This document shows positions 1 through 10,098 of a DNA stretch of 29,419 nt, one piece after another. The stretch is from the NCBI GenBank assembly GCA_023375785.1, contig SZWC01007358.1, forward strand, positions 34,579 to 63,997, given 5' to 3'. The translations under genes were made by a program, and so were the position numbers. The notes below the pieces were generated by a model. The model was given only the letters and a program-made list of their open reading frames with translations. It did not search any database and had not been told where the DNA came from. The stretch is from Penium margaritaceum (lineage: Eukaryota; Streptophyta; Zygnematophyceae; Desmidiales; Peniaceae). Numbering within the stretch: the first letter of the stretch is position 1; every line of letters begins with the position of its first letter.

Positions 1-300
1 TGTCTGTGTGATTGTTTTGTACGTGTATGAGACTGTTTTGCATGTGTATGTGAAGGTTTTCCATGCGTGTGACCGTTTGCATGTTTGTGTGTCTGTTTGC
101 ATGTGTGTGTGACTGTTTTGTATGTGTGTATGAATATTTTGAATGTGTGTATGATTGTTTTGCATGTGTGTGTGTGTGTGTGATTATTTTGGATGAGTGT
201 GACTATCTTGCTTGTGTGTGACTGTTTTTCATGTGTGTGTGACTGTTTTGTATATGTGTGACTCTTTTAAATTTGTATGTGTGACTGATTTGTATGTGTT
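1..300. repeat. Degenerate GT-rich minisatellite, unit about 25 bp
   Basis: The stretch is about a dozen loose copies of a unit resembling TGTGTGTGACTGTTTTGCATG, with variable (TG)n length and frequent single-base changes. There is no reading frame of note. It is ordinary simple-sequence DNA that slips in replication. Confidence 0.85.
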
Positions 301-484
301 CAGAATCAAGATTATTGACTGAAGACCATAAACCAAAGACTATTGAAGACTGTTGGAGGCCGCTTTATCGAAGACTTTTGATTTGACACTGTTGAAGATT
401 ATTAACGGAAGACTAATGACGACCGCTTTTCAAAAGTTTGAAGGCCTGTCTCAAGTCAACTTTCAAGTCAATTTTGAAGGTAAG

Positions 485-489
<5 letters not shown>
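301..489. other. Unassigned stretch with repeated GAAGACT motifs
   Basis: The words GAAGACT, GAAGACC and GAAGATT recur between about 318 and 415, suggesting an old, degraded short tandem repeat. No gene is evident; the 60-70 residue frames crossing it run into the adjacent CT microsatellite and look accidental. Confidence 0.4.

Positions 490-529
<40 letters not shown>
490..529. repeat. (CT)n microsatellite, about 20 units
   Basis: An uninterrupted run of alternating T and C covers 490-529. It produces Leu-Ser repeats in two frames, which explains the short frames that cross it. Confidence 0.98.
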
Positions 530-532
<3 letters not shown>

Positions 533-542
533 TGTAAAATGT

Positions 543-905
543 TACGTGATGGAATCTAGAGGGTGGTGGAGATGGAGGGTGTTGGAGGTGGAAGGTGATG
601 AGGCAAACGTAGACATAGATATGTGATGCGATATGATTATGTGTGCTGTGATGTGTTTGATCATGGCACATGACAATGGAGGTGGAGGGAAACGAAGGTG
701 GAAGTGGAAGTGGATGTTGAGGGTAGTGAAGGTGGACAGTGGAGGAGGTGAAGAGCGTTGGAGGTGGAGGGTAGAGGAGGTATACGTAAACGTAGACGTA
801 ATGTGATGCGACGTGATATTGTGTGTTGTGATGTTTACGACATCATGGCATATTTGAAGTGGAGGTAGAGGGTAGTGGAGGTGGAGGTGGAGGTGCAGTT
901 CATGA
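543..905. repeat. Purine-rich GGAGGTGGA repeat with a ~182-bp tandem duplication
   Basis: The plus strand is rich in GGAGGTGGAGGG-like words. A larger duplication is visible: the block from about 605 (AAACGTAGACATAG..., then ATGTGATGCG at 621 and CATGGCACAT) recurs from about 788 (AAACGTAGACGTAA..., ATGTGATGCG at 801, CATGGCATAT). The offset is 180-183 bp. The long minus-strand frame here is His/Pro/Ser/Thr-rich and is a by-product of the repeat. Confidence 0.8.
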
Positions 906-1062
906 TGGTGTAAGTTGGTTGGTGTTGGTGTTGGTGCAAGTGTTTGTGTACATGTCATTCTGTACCATTCTGTTCCATTCTGTTTTGTGTCATTTTGTTT
1001 TCATTCGTTGCCTCTTTGTGTTCATTCGTTGATGTTTTTCTCTGTTTCATTCTGTCAACATC
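906..1062. repeat. Short T-rich repeats (GTTGGT and CATTCTGT words)
   Basis: GTTGGTGTTGGTG words at 915-935 are followed by several CATTCTGT or CATTCGTT words at 955-1055. This is degenerate simple-sequence DNA without a gene. Confidence 0.6.
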
Positions 1063-1070
1063 ATGCACAA

Positions 1071-1235
1071 CAATTCAAGCCTTTTCAGACTATTTCAAAG
1101 TTACAATTCAAGCCTTTTCAGGCTATATCAAAGTTACAGTTCAAGCCTTTTCAGACGATTTCAAAGCTACAACTGAAGCCTTCTCAGGCCATCTCAAACC
1201 TACAATTCAAGCCTTTTCAGGCCATTTCAAAGTTC
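1071..1235 (+). repeat. 33-bp minisatellite, five units
   Basis: Five consecutive 33-bp units start at 1071, 1104, 1137, 1170 and 1203, each beginning CAATTCAAGCC or a close variant. Because 33 is divisible by three, two frames stay open as 11-residue repeats (for example AISKLQFKPFQ). I see no independent sign of coding. Confidence 0.92.
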
Positions 1236-1694
1236 TATGGATTGTTAAAGAGCTTCACCTGATTCTCCGATGATCTACAGTTCAGCATTCGTCAACTACA
1301 TTTGACACCACTATAGTACTCCAAGAATACAGATCGGCAGTCGAAGAATGTTTGACAGCTTTGAGTAGATTGCAGACTTGTGCAGACCAAAGTAAAGCTT
1401 CCTCTTGAGCGTGCTTCTGACATCGATGGTTGGCCCCTGTGACCCACGCATATAACGATCATACCATTTACAAATGAAGATGACATGCCAAGCTTTGATG
1501 GTGTGAACAGCAGAATCCCTTGTGTTAAACTCAATTACAGTGTAAAGTAATACAGATATGCATTTTCGATGGCTTCATATCTACTCAACAAGGACTAAAA
1601 GACAAAGTATGATTCATTTTCTATAGAGGGCCACTTTCTCTTGAACTTGCAACATTTGCCACCATTCACAATACCAGTGAGCAGCGACCACAAG
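1236..1694 (+). other. Unique flank of the 498-bp array; possible exon end at 1694
   Basis: This is non-repetitive DNA. The last 96 nt (1599-1694, after a TAA at 1596) are open in one frame for 32 codons and end exactly at AAG|GTACGTT, a strong donor-like site at 1695. This is the same frame that the exon-like halves of the array use, so the junction would be in phase. A second frame over 1625-1694 is also open, so the choice of frame is not certain. A stretch near 1490 reads PSFDGVNSRIP, faintly like the start of a retroelement capsid, but I do not rely on it. Confidence 0.3.
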
Positions 1695-3189
1695 GTACGT
1701 TGTGCATCATAGCACTTTTGCACGCTGTTTGTGAGTAGACTGTGAGATAGCGTCGATGGCACGTGGCATTGGGGTACAATGGAGAGCTACCCATCCAGAG
1801 TGTGTCATTGTTACCATGGTTGGGCCGGTGAACCTGCGGAGGACCAACGCAGTCTTGGTTCTTGTAACAGGCTTGTGAAGTCTGCATCCGTAGCGTTGTA
1901 ATGTTCATCATCGATGACCGTGCCTTTTTTTTCTTTCTAGGCATGCCGTGACTCGTTCGTCGTGGTACAAGCAATACGTCGTGGTGTGAGCTTAGTAGCA
2001 CTATGCATAGGTGTCGTTTTCACGGGCATTTATGCATCGCATACTTGCCACAACTCTTCGGTATGGAACTACGGTTGCAACAACCCTCTACAAAGTTGAC
2101 AATACGGTCATGCATTTATATCGTACAAAGCTAACGTCATACAACAACCGCCATTGATGGACACAACGTCAACGTTCCGCCTCTTCCACAAGGTACGTTG
2201 TGCATCATAGCACTTTTGCACGCTGTTTGTGAGTAGACTGTGAGATAGGGTCGATAGCGCGTGGCGTTGGAGTACAATAGAGATCTACCCATCCAGAGTG
2301 TGTCAATAGTTACCACGGTTGAGCCGGTGAACCTGCGGAGGACCAACGCAGTCTTGGTTCTTGTAACGGGCTTGTGAAGTCTGCATTCGTAGCGTCGCAA
2401 TGTTCATCATCGATGGCCGTGCCTTTTCTTTCTTTCTAGGCATGCCGTGACTTGTTCGTCATGGTACAAGTAATACGTCGTGGTGTCAGCTTAGTCGCAC
2501 TGTGCATAGGTGTCGTTTTCACGGGCATTTATGCATCGCATACTCGCCACAACTCTTCGGTATGGAACTACGGTTGCAACAACCCTCTACAAAGTTGACA
2601 ATACGGTCATGCATTTATATCGTACAAAGTGAACGTCATACAACAACCGCCATTGATGGACACAACGTCAACGTTCCAACTCTTCCACAAGGTACGTTGT
2701 GCAACATAGCACTTTTGCACGCTGTTTGTGAGTAGACTGTGAGATAGGGTCGATAGCGCGTGGCGTTGGGGTACAATGGGGAGCTACCCATCCAGAGTGT
2801 GTCAATAGTTACCACGGTTGGGCCGGTGAACCTGCGGAGGACCAACGCAGTCTTGGTTCTTGTAACGGGCTTGTGAAGTCTGCATCCGTAGCGTCGCAAT
2901 GTTCATCATCGATGGCCGTGCCTTTTTTTCTTTCTAGGCATGCCGTGACTCATTCGTCATGGTAAAAGTAATACGTCGTGGTGTCAGCTTAGTCGCACTG
3001 TGCATAGGTGTCGTTTTCACGGGCATTTATGCATCGCATACTCACCATAACTCTTCCGTATGGAACTACGGTTGCAACAACCCTCTACAAAGTTGACAAT
3101 ACGGTCATGCATTTATATCGTACAAAGTGAACGTCATACAACAACCGCCATTGATGGACACAACGTCAACGTTCCACCTCTTCCACAAG

Positions 3190-4670
3190 GTACGTTGTGC
3201 ATCATAACATTTTTGCACGCTGTTTGTGAGTAGACTGTAAGATAGGGTCGATAGCGCGTGGCGTTGGGATACAATGGAGAGTTACCCATCCAGAGTGTGT
3301 CAATAGTTACCACGGTTGGGCCGGTGAACCTGCGGAGGACCAACGCAGTCTTGGTTCTTGTAACAGGCTTCTCAAGTCTGCATCCATAGCGTCGCAATGT
3401 TCATCATCAATGGCCGTGCCTTTTTTTCTTTCTAGGCATGCCGTGACTCGTTCGTTGTGGTAAAAGTAATACGTCGTGGTGTCAGCTCAGTCGCACTGTG
3501 CATAGGTGTCGTTTTCACGGGCATTTATGCATCGCATACTCGCCACAACTCTTCGGTATGGAACTACGGTTGCAACAACCCTCTCAACAGTTGACAATGC
3601 GGTCATGCATTTATATCGTACAAAGTGAACGTCATACAACAACCGCCATTGATGGACACAACGTCAACGTTCCGCCTCTTCCCCAAGCTACATTGTGCAT
3701 CATAGCACTTTTGCACGCTGTTTGTGAGTAGACTGTGAGATAGGGTCGATAGGGCGTGGCATTGGGGTACAATGGGGAGCTACCCATCCAGAGTGTGTCA
3801 ATAGTTACCACGGTTGGGCTGGTGAACCTGCAGAGGACCAACGCAGTCTTGGTTCTTGTAATGGGCTTGTGAATTCTGCATCCGTAGCGTCGCAATGTTC
3901 ATCATCGATGGCTCTGCCTTTCTTTTCTTTCTTGGCATGCCGTGACTTGTTCGTCGTGGTACAAGAAATGCGTCGTGGTGTCAGCTTAGTCGCACTGTGC
4001 ATAGGTGTCGTTTTCACGGGCATTTATGCATCGCATACTCGCCACAACTCTTCGGTATGGAACTACGGTTGCAACAACCCTCTAAACAGTTGACAATGCG
4101 GTCATGCATTTATATCGTACAAAGTGAACGTCATACAACAACCGCCATTGATGGACACAAAGTCAACGTTCCGCCTCTTCCACAAGGTACGTCGTGCATC
4201 ATAGCACTTTTGCACGCTGTTTGTGAGTAGACTGTGAGATAGGGTCGATAGCGCATGGCGTTGGGGTACAATGGGGAGCTACCCATCCAGAGTGTATCAA
4301 TAGTTACCACGGTTGGGCCGGTGAACCTGCAGAGGACCAACGCAGTCTTGGTTCTTGTAACGGGCTTGTGAAGTCTGCATCCGTAGCGTCGCAATGATCA
4401 TCATCGATGGCCGTGCCTTTTTTTCTTTCTAGGCATGCTGTGACTCGTTCGTCGTGGTAAAAGTAATACGTCGTGGTGTCAGCTTAGTCGCACTGTGCAT
4501 AGGTGTCGTTTTCACGGGCATTTATGCATCGCATACTCACCACAACTCTTCGGTATGGAACTACGGTTGCAACAACCCTCTACAAAGTTGACAATACGGT
4601 CATGCATTTATATCGTACAAAGTGAACGTCATACAACAACCGCCATTGATGGACACAACGTCAACGTTCC
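3190..4670 (+). repeat. Higher-order trimer A*-B-C, first occurrence (copies 4-6)
   Basis: Copy 4 (A*) has GTAAGATAGG where most copies have GTGAGATAGG. Copy 5 (B) has GGGCGTGGCATTGG in place of GCGCGTGGCGTTGG, TACATTG at the donor, and a lost acceptor (TTGG). Copy 6 (C) has the donor variant GTACGTCG. The same ordered set recurs at copies 10-12 and 15-17. Confidence 0.65.
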
Positions 4671-4671
4671 N
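4671..4671. other. Assembly gap (single N) inside the array
   Basis: Left of the N the sequence stops at position 238 of an exon-like half; right of it the sequence resumes at position 29 of another. At least about 290 bp, or any whole number of further units, is missing, so the true copy number is unknown. Confidence 0.9.
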
Positions 4672-5459
4672 AAGTAATACGTCGTGGTGTCAGCTTAGTC
4701 GCACTGTGCATAGGTGTCGTTTTCACGGGCATTTATGCATCGCATACTCGCCACAACTCTTCGGTATGGAACTACGGTTGCAACAACCCTCTACAAAGTT
4801 GACAATACGGTCATGCATTTATATCGTACAAAGTGAACGTCATACAACAACCACCATTGATGGACACAACGTCAACGTTCCACCTCTTCCACAAGGTACG
4901 TTGTGCATCATAACACTTTTGCACGCTGTTTGTGAGTAGACTATGATATAGGGTCGATAGGGCGTGGCATTGGGGTACAATGGGGAGCTACCCATCCAGA
5001 GTGTGTCAATAGTTACCATGGTTGGGCCGGTGAACCTGCAGAGGACCAACGCAGTCTTGGTTCTTGTAATGGGCTTGTAAATTCTGCATCCGTAGCGTCG
5101 CAATGTTCATCATCGATGGCAGTGCCTTTATTTTCTTTCTAGGCATGCTGTGACTCGTTCGTCGTGGTAAAAACAATACGTCGTGGTGTCAGCTTAGTCG
5201 CACTGTGCATAGGTGTCGTTTTCACGGGCATTTATGCATCGCATACTCACCACAACTCTTCGGTATGGAACTACGGTTGCAACAACCCTCTACAAAGTTG
5301 ACAATACGGTCATGCATTTATATCGTACAAAGTGAACGTCATACAACAACCACCATTGATGGACACAACGTCAACGTTCCACCTCTTCCACAAGGTACGT
5401 TGTGCATCATAACACTTTTGCACGCTGTTTGTGAGTAGACTGTGAGATAGGGTCGATAG

Positions 5460-5460
5460 N
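5460..5460. other. Second assembly gap (single N) inside the array
   Basis: The left side stops 65 nt into an intron-like half and the right side resumes near position 38 of an exon-like half. Units around both gaps share private variants (ACCACCATTGATGG at 4850, 5349 and 5631), so they are recent duplicates that an assembler would collapse. Confidence 0.9.
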
Positions 5461-6174
5461 CGTCGTGGTGTCAGCTTAGTCGCACTGTGCATAGGTGTCG
5501 TTTTCACGGGCATTTATGCATCGCATACTCACCACAACTCTTCGGTATGGAACTACGGTTGCAACAACCCTCTACAAAGTTGACAATACGGTCATGCATT
5601 TATATCGTACAAAGTGAACGTCATACAACAACCACCATTGATGGACACAACGTCAACGTTCCACCTCTTCCACAAGGTACGTTGTGCATCATAACACTTT
5701 TGCACGCTGTTTGTGAGTAGACTGTGAGATAGGGTCGATAGCGCGTGGTGTTGGGGTACAATGTGGAGCTACCCATCCAGAGTGTGTCAATAGCTACCAC
5801 GGTTGGGCCGGTGAACGTGCGGAGGACCAACGCAGTCTTGGTTCTCGTAACGGGCTTGTGAAGTCTGCATCCGTAGCGTCGCAATGTTCATCATCGATGG
5901 CCGTGCCTTTTTTTCTTTCTAGGCATGCCATGACTCGTTCGTCGTGGTAAAAGTAATACGTCGTGGTGTCAGCTTAGTCGCACTGTGCATAGGTGTCATT
6001 TTCAGGGGCATTTATGCATCGCATACTCGCCACAACTCTTTGGTATGGAACTACGGTTGCAAGAACCCTCTACAAAGTTGACAATACGGTCATGCATCTA
6101 TATCGTACGAAGTGAACGTCATACAACAACCGCCATTGATGGACACAACGTCAACGTTCCACCTCTTCCACAAG

Positions 6175-7671
6175 GTACGTTGTGCATCATAACACTTTTG
6201 CACGCTGTTTGTGAGTAGACTGTAAGATAGGGTCGATAGCGCGTGGCGTTGGGGTACAATGGAGAGCTACCCATCCAGAGTGTGTCAATAGTTACCACGG
6301 TTGGGCCGGTGAACGTGCGGAGGACCAACACAGTCTTGGTTCTTGTAACGGGCTTGTGAAGTCTGCATCCGTAGCGTCGCAATGTTCATCATCGATGGCC
6401 GTGCATTTCTTTCTTTCTATGCATGCCGTGACTCGTTTGTCGTGGTTAAAGTAATACGTCGTGGTGTCAGCTGAGTCGTACAATGCATAGGTGTCGTTTT
6501 TAGGGGCATTTATGCATCGCATACTCGCCACAACTCTTCGGTATGGAACTACGGTTGCAACAACCCCTTTACAAAATTGACAATACGGTCATGCATTTAT
6601 ATTGAACAAAGTGAACGTCATACAACAACCGCCATTGATGGACACAACGTCAACGTTCCGCCTCTTCCACAAGGTACATTGTGAATCATAGCACTTTTGC
6701 ACGCTTTTGGTGAGTAGACTGTGAGATAGGGTCAATAGGACGTGGCATTGGGGTACAATGGGAAGCTACCCATCCAGAGTGTGTCTATAGTTACCACGGT
6801 TGGGCCGGTGAACCTGCGGAGGACCAACGCAGTCTTGGTTCTTGTAATGGGCTTGTGAATTCTTTATCCGTAGCGTCGCAATGTTCATCATCGATGGCCG
6901 CGACTTTTTTTTTCTTTCTTGGCATGCCGTGACTCGTTCGTCGTAGTACAAGCAATGCGTCGTGGTGTCTGCTTAGTCGCACTGTGCATAGGTGTCGTTT
7001 TCACGGGCATTCATGCATCGCATACTCGCCACGACTATTCAGTATGGAACTACGGTTGCAATAACCCTCTACAAAGTTGACAGTATGGTGATGCATTTAT
7101 TTTGTACAAAGTGAACGTCATACAACAACCGCCATAGATTGACACAACGTCAACGTTCCGCCTCTTCCATGAGGTACGCCGTGCATCATAGCACTTTTGC
7201 ACGTTGTTTGTGAGTAGACTGTGAGATAGGGTCGATAGCGCGTGGCGTCGGGGTACAATGGGGAGCAACCCATCCAGAGTGTGTCAATAGTTACCACGGT
7301 TGGGCCGGTGAACCTGCGGAGGACCAACGCAGTCTTGGTTCTTGTAACGGGCTTGTGAAGTCTGCATCCGTAGCGTCGCAATGTTCATCGTCGATGGCCG
7401 TGCCTTTTCATCTTTCTAGGCATGCCGTGACTCGTTCGTCGTGGTAAAAGTAATATGTCGTCGTGTCAGCTTAGTCGCACTGTGCATAGGTGTCATTTTC
7501 ACGGGCATTTATGCATCGCATACTCACCACAACTCTTTGGTATGGAACTACGGTTGCAACAACCCTCTACAAAGTTGACAATACGGTCATGCATTTATAA
7601 CGTACAAAGTGAACGTCATACAACAATCGCCATTGATGGACACAACGTCAACGTTCCACCTCTTCCACAAG
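6175..7671 (+). repeat. Higher-order trimer A*-B-C, second occurrence (copies 10-12)
   Basis: Copy 10 has GTAAGATAGG and also a lost acceptor (CTATG). Copy 11 has GACGTGGCATTGG, donor GTACATTG and acceptor TTGG. Copy 12 has the donor variant GAG|GTACGCCG. The order of variants matches copies 4-6. Confidence 0.65.
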
Positions 7672-8667
7672 GTACGTTGTGCATCATATCACTTTTGCAC
7701 GCCCTTTGTGAGTAGACTGTAAGATAGGGTCGATAGCGTGTGGCGTTGGGGTACAATGGAGAGCTACCCATCTAGAGCGTGTCAATAGTTACCACGGTTG
7801 GGCCGGTGAACCTGCGGAGGACCAACGCAGTCTTGGTTCTTGTAACGGGCTTCTGAAGTCTGCATCCGTAGCATCGCAATGTTCATCATCGATGGCCGTG
7901 CCTTTTCTTCTTTGTAGGCATGCCTTGACTCATTCTTTGTGGTAGAAGTAATACGTCGTGGTGTCAGCTTAGTCGCACTGTGCATAGGTGTCGTTTTCAC
8001 GGGCATTTCTGCATCGCATACTCGCCAAAAATCTTCGGTATGGAACTACGGTTGCAACAATCCTCTTCAGAGTTGACAATACGGTCATGCATTTATATCG
8101 TACAAAGTGAACATCATACAACAATCGCCATTGATGGACACAACGTCAACGTTCCGCCTCTTCCACAAGGTACATTGTGCATCATAGCACTTTTGCACGC
8201 TGTTTGTAAGTAGACTGTGAGATAGGGTCGATAGGGCGTGGGATTGGGGTACAATGGGGAGCTACCCATCCACAGTGTGTCAATAGTTACCACGGTTGGG
8301 CAGGTGAACCTATGAAGGACCAACGCAGTCTTGGTTCTTGTAACGAGCTTGTGAAGTCTGCATCCGTAGCGTCGCAATGTTCATCATCGATGGCCGTGCC
8401 TTTTTTTCTTTTCAGGCATGCCGTGACTCGTTCGTCGTGGTAAAAGTAATACGTCGTGGTGTCAGCTTAGTCGCACTGTGCATAGGCGTCGTTTTCACGG
8501 GCATTTATGCATTACACACTCGCCACAACTCTTCGGTATGGAACTACGGTTGCAACAACCCTCTACAAAGTTGACAATACGGTCATGCATTTGTATCGTA
8601 CAAAGTGAACGTCATACAACAACCGTGATTGATGGACACAACGTCAACGTTCCACCTCTTCCACAAG

Positions 8668-10098
8668 GTACGTTGTGCATCATAACACGTTTGCACGCGG
8701 TTTGTGAGTAGACTGTAAGATAGGGTCGATAGCGCGTGGCGTTGGGGTACAATGGAGAGCAACCCATCCAGAGTGTGTCAATAGCTACCACGGTTCGGCC
8801 GGTGAACCTGCGGAGGACCAATGCAGTCTTGGTTCTTGTAACGAGCTTGTGAATTCTGCATCCGTAGCGTCGCAATGTTCATCATCGATGGCCGTGCCTT
8901 TTTTTCTTTCTAGGCATGCCTTGACTCGTTCGTCGTGGTAAAAGTAATACGTCCTGGTGTCAGCTTAGTCCATTGTGCATAGGTGTCATTTTCACGGGCA
9001 TTTCTTCATCGCATACTCGCCATAACTCTTCGGTATGGAACTACGGTTGCAACAACCCTCTACAAAGTTGACAATACGGTCATGCATTTATATCGAACAA
9101 AGTGAACGTCATACAACAACCGCCATTGATGGACACAACGTCAACGTTCCGCCTCTTCCACAAGGTACATTGTGCATCATAGCACTTTTGCACGCTGTTT
9201 GTGAGTAGACTGTGAGATAGGGTCGATAGGGCGTGGCATTGGGGTACAATGGGGAGCTACCCATCTAGAGTGTGTCAATGGTTACCACGGTTGGGCGGGT
9301 GAACCTGCGGAGGACCAACGCAGTCTTGGTTCTTGTAATGGGCTTGTGAATTCTGCATCCGTAGCGTCGCAATGTTCATCATCGATGGCCGTGCCTTTTT
9401 TTCTTTCTTGGCATGCCGTGACTCGTTCGTCATGGTACAAGTAATACGTCGTGGTGTCAGCTTAGTCGCACCGTGCATAGGTGTCGTTTTCACGGGCATT
9501 TATGCATCGCATACTCGCCACAACTCTTCAGTATGGAACTACGGTTGCAATAACCCTCTACAAAGTTGACAGTACGGTGATGCATTTACATCGTACAAAG
9601 TGAACGTCATACAACAACCGCCATTGATGGACACAACGTCAACGTTCCGCCTCTTCCACAAGGTACGGCGTGCATCATAGCACTTTTGCACGCTGTTTGT
9701 GAGTAGACTGTGAGAGAGGGTCGATAGCGCGTGGCGTTGGGGTACAATGGGGAGCTACCCATCCAGAGTGTGTCAATAGTTACCACGGTTGGGCCGGTGA
9801 ACCTGCGGAGGACCAATGCAGTCTTGGTTCTTGTAACGGGCTTGTGAAGTCTGCATCCGTAGCGTCGCAATGTTCATCATTGATGGCCGTGCCTTTTTTT
9901 TTTCTAGGCATGCCGTGACTCGTTCGTCGTGGTACAAGTAATACGTTGTGGTGTCATCTTAGTCGCACTGTGCATAGGAGTCGTTTTCACGGGCATTTAT
10001 GCATCGCATACTCGCCACAACTATTCGGTATGGAACTACGGTTGCAACAACCCTCTACAAAGTTGAAAATACGGTCATGCATTTACATCGTACAAAGT
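8668..10098 (+). repeat. Higher-order trimer A*-B-C, third occurrence (copies 15-17)
   Basis: Copy 15 has GTAAGATAGG, copy 16 has GGGCGTGGCATTGG with donor GTACATTG and acceptor TTGG, and copy 17 has donor GTACGGCG. An incomplete A*-B pair (copies 13-14) sits just upstream; its B member keeps an acceptor in another form, TTTTCAG|G. Confidence 0.65.

Larger units (their letters stand above)
1695..9907 (+). other. Intron-like halves of the 498-bp unit
   Basis: Each unit has a donor-like AAG|GTACGT and, 245-248 nt later, a run such as CTTTTTTTCTTTCTAG|G that fits a polypyrimidine tract and acceptor. Predicted introns: 1695-1940, 2193-2439, 2692-2937, 3190-3435, 3688-3934, 4187-4432, 4896-5142, 5395-(gap), 5677-5922, 6175-6420, 6674-6921, 7174-7419, 7672-7917, 8170-8415, 8668-8913, 9165-9410 and 9663-9907. 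The donor GT is present in 16 of 17; copy 5 has CT. The acceptor AG is present in 12 of the 16 that can be read. Copies 5, 11 and 16 have TTG|G and copy 10 has TAT|G. The acceptor is followed at once by the palindrome GGCATGCC. Splicing itself is inferred. Confidence 0.5.
1688..10098 (+). repeat. Tandem array of a 498-bp unit, 17 anchored copies
   Basis: The marker CCACAAGGTACGTTG recurs at 1688, 2186, 2685, 3183, 3681, 4180, 4891, 5389, 5671, 6169, 6668, 7167, 7666, 8163, 8662, 9159 and 9657 (each to within 1-2 bp). The spacing is 498-499 bp except across the two N positions. Copies are clearly homologous, differing mostly by scattered single-base changes, with few indels. Every copy carries the same 87-residue minus-strand and 77-residue plus-strand frames, which follow from the high identity and are not evidence of coding. 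The array starts 7 nt before a donor-like site and ends 191 nt into the last exon-like half. I see no match to 5S rRNA, U-snRNA or tRNA genes. Confidence 0.97.
1941..10098 (+). other. Exon-like halves of the 498-bp unit (252 nt, 84 codons)
   Basis: Between acceptor and donor lie 1941-2192, 2440-2691, 2938-3189, 3436-3687, 3935-4186, 4433-4670 (cut by N), up to 4895, 5143-5394, up to 5676, 5923-6174, 6421-6673 (+1), 6922-7173, 7420-7671, 7918-8169, 8416-8667, 8914-9164 (-1), 9411-9662 and 9908 onward. Intact ones are 252 nt, so phase is kept from copy to copy. Frame 1 reads ACRDSFVVV, then VIRRGVSLVALCIGVVFTG (a possible membrane segment), NSS (a possible glycosylation site) and VWNYGCNNPLQS. 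A TGA follows at codon 53, then an open tail to the donor (QYGHAFISYKVNVIQQ...FHK). The TGA is kept in all copies. Copy 1 differs from the consensus by three close third-position changes (GTG, GTA, CTA), as a coding frame would. Other frames are also open, so coding is unproven. Confidence 0.4.

Noticed and set aside
915-1273. Two overlapping 109- and 115-codon plus frames
   Set aside because: Both are kept open by the 33-bp minisatellite and T-rich repeats.
2502-8711. A 77-codon plus-strand frame (MHRCRFHGHLC...) repeated in most units
   Set aside because: It is offset by one base from the frame that fits the splice-like sites, and it runs across the donor into the intron-like half. It is probably a shadow frame.
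2137-9870. An 87-codon minus-strand frame present in most 498-bp units
   Set aside because: It spans the intron-like and exon-like halves and its repetition follows from high unit identity. No motif, signal or known family is visible.
1688-10098. 5S rRNA, U-snRNA or spliced-leader RNA array, or CRISPR
   Set aside because: The unit length could suit a 5S array, but no 5S internal control region, snRNA motif or Sm site is seen. CRISPR is excluded by the absence of short repeats with unique spacers.
1941-10098. TGA read as Trp or selenocysteine in this genome
   Set aside because: The window gives no intact gene with which to test the code, and the retroelement stops are a mix of TAG and TAA with no sign of special TGA use.
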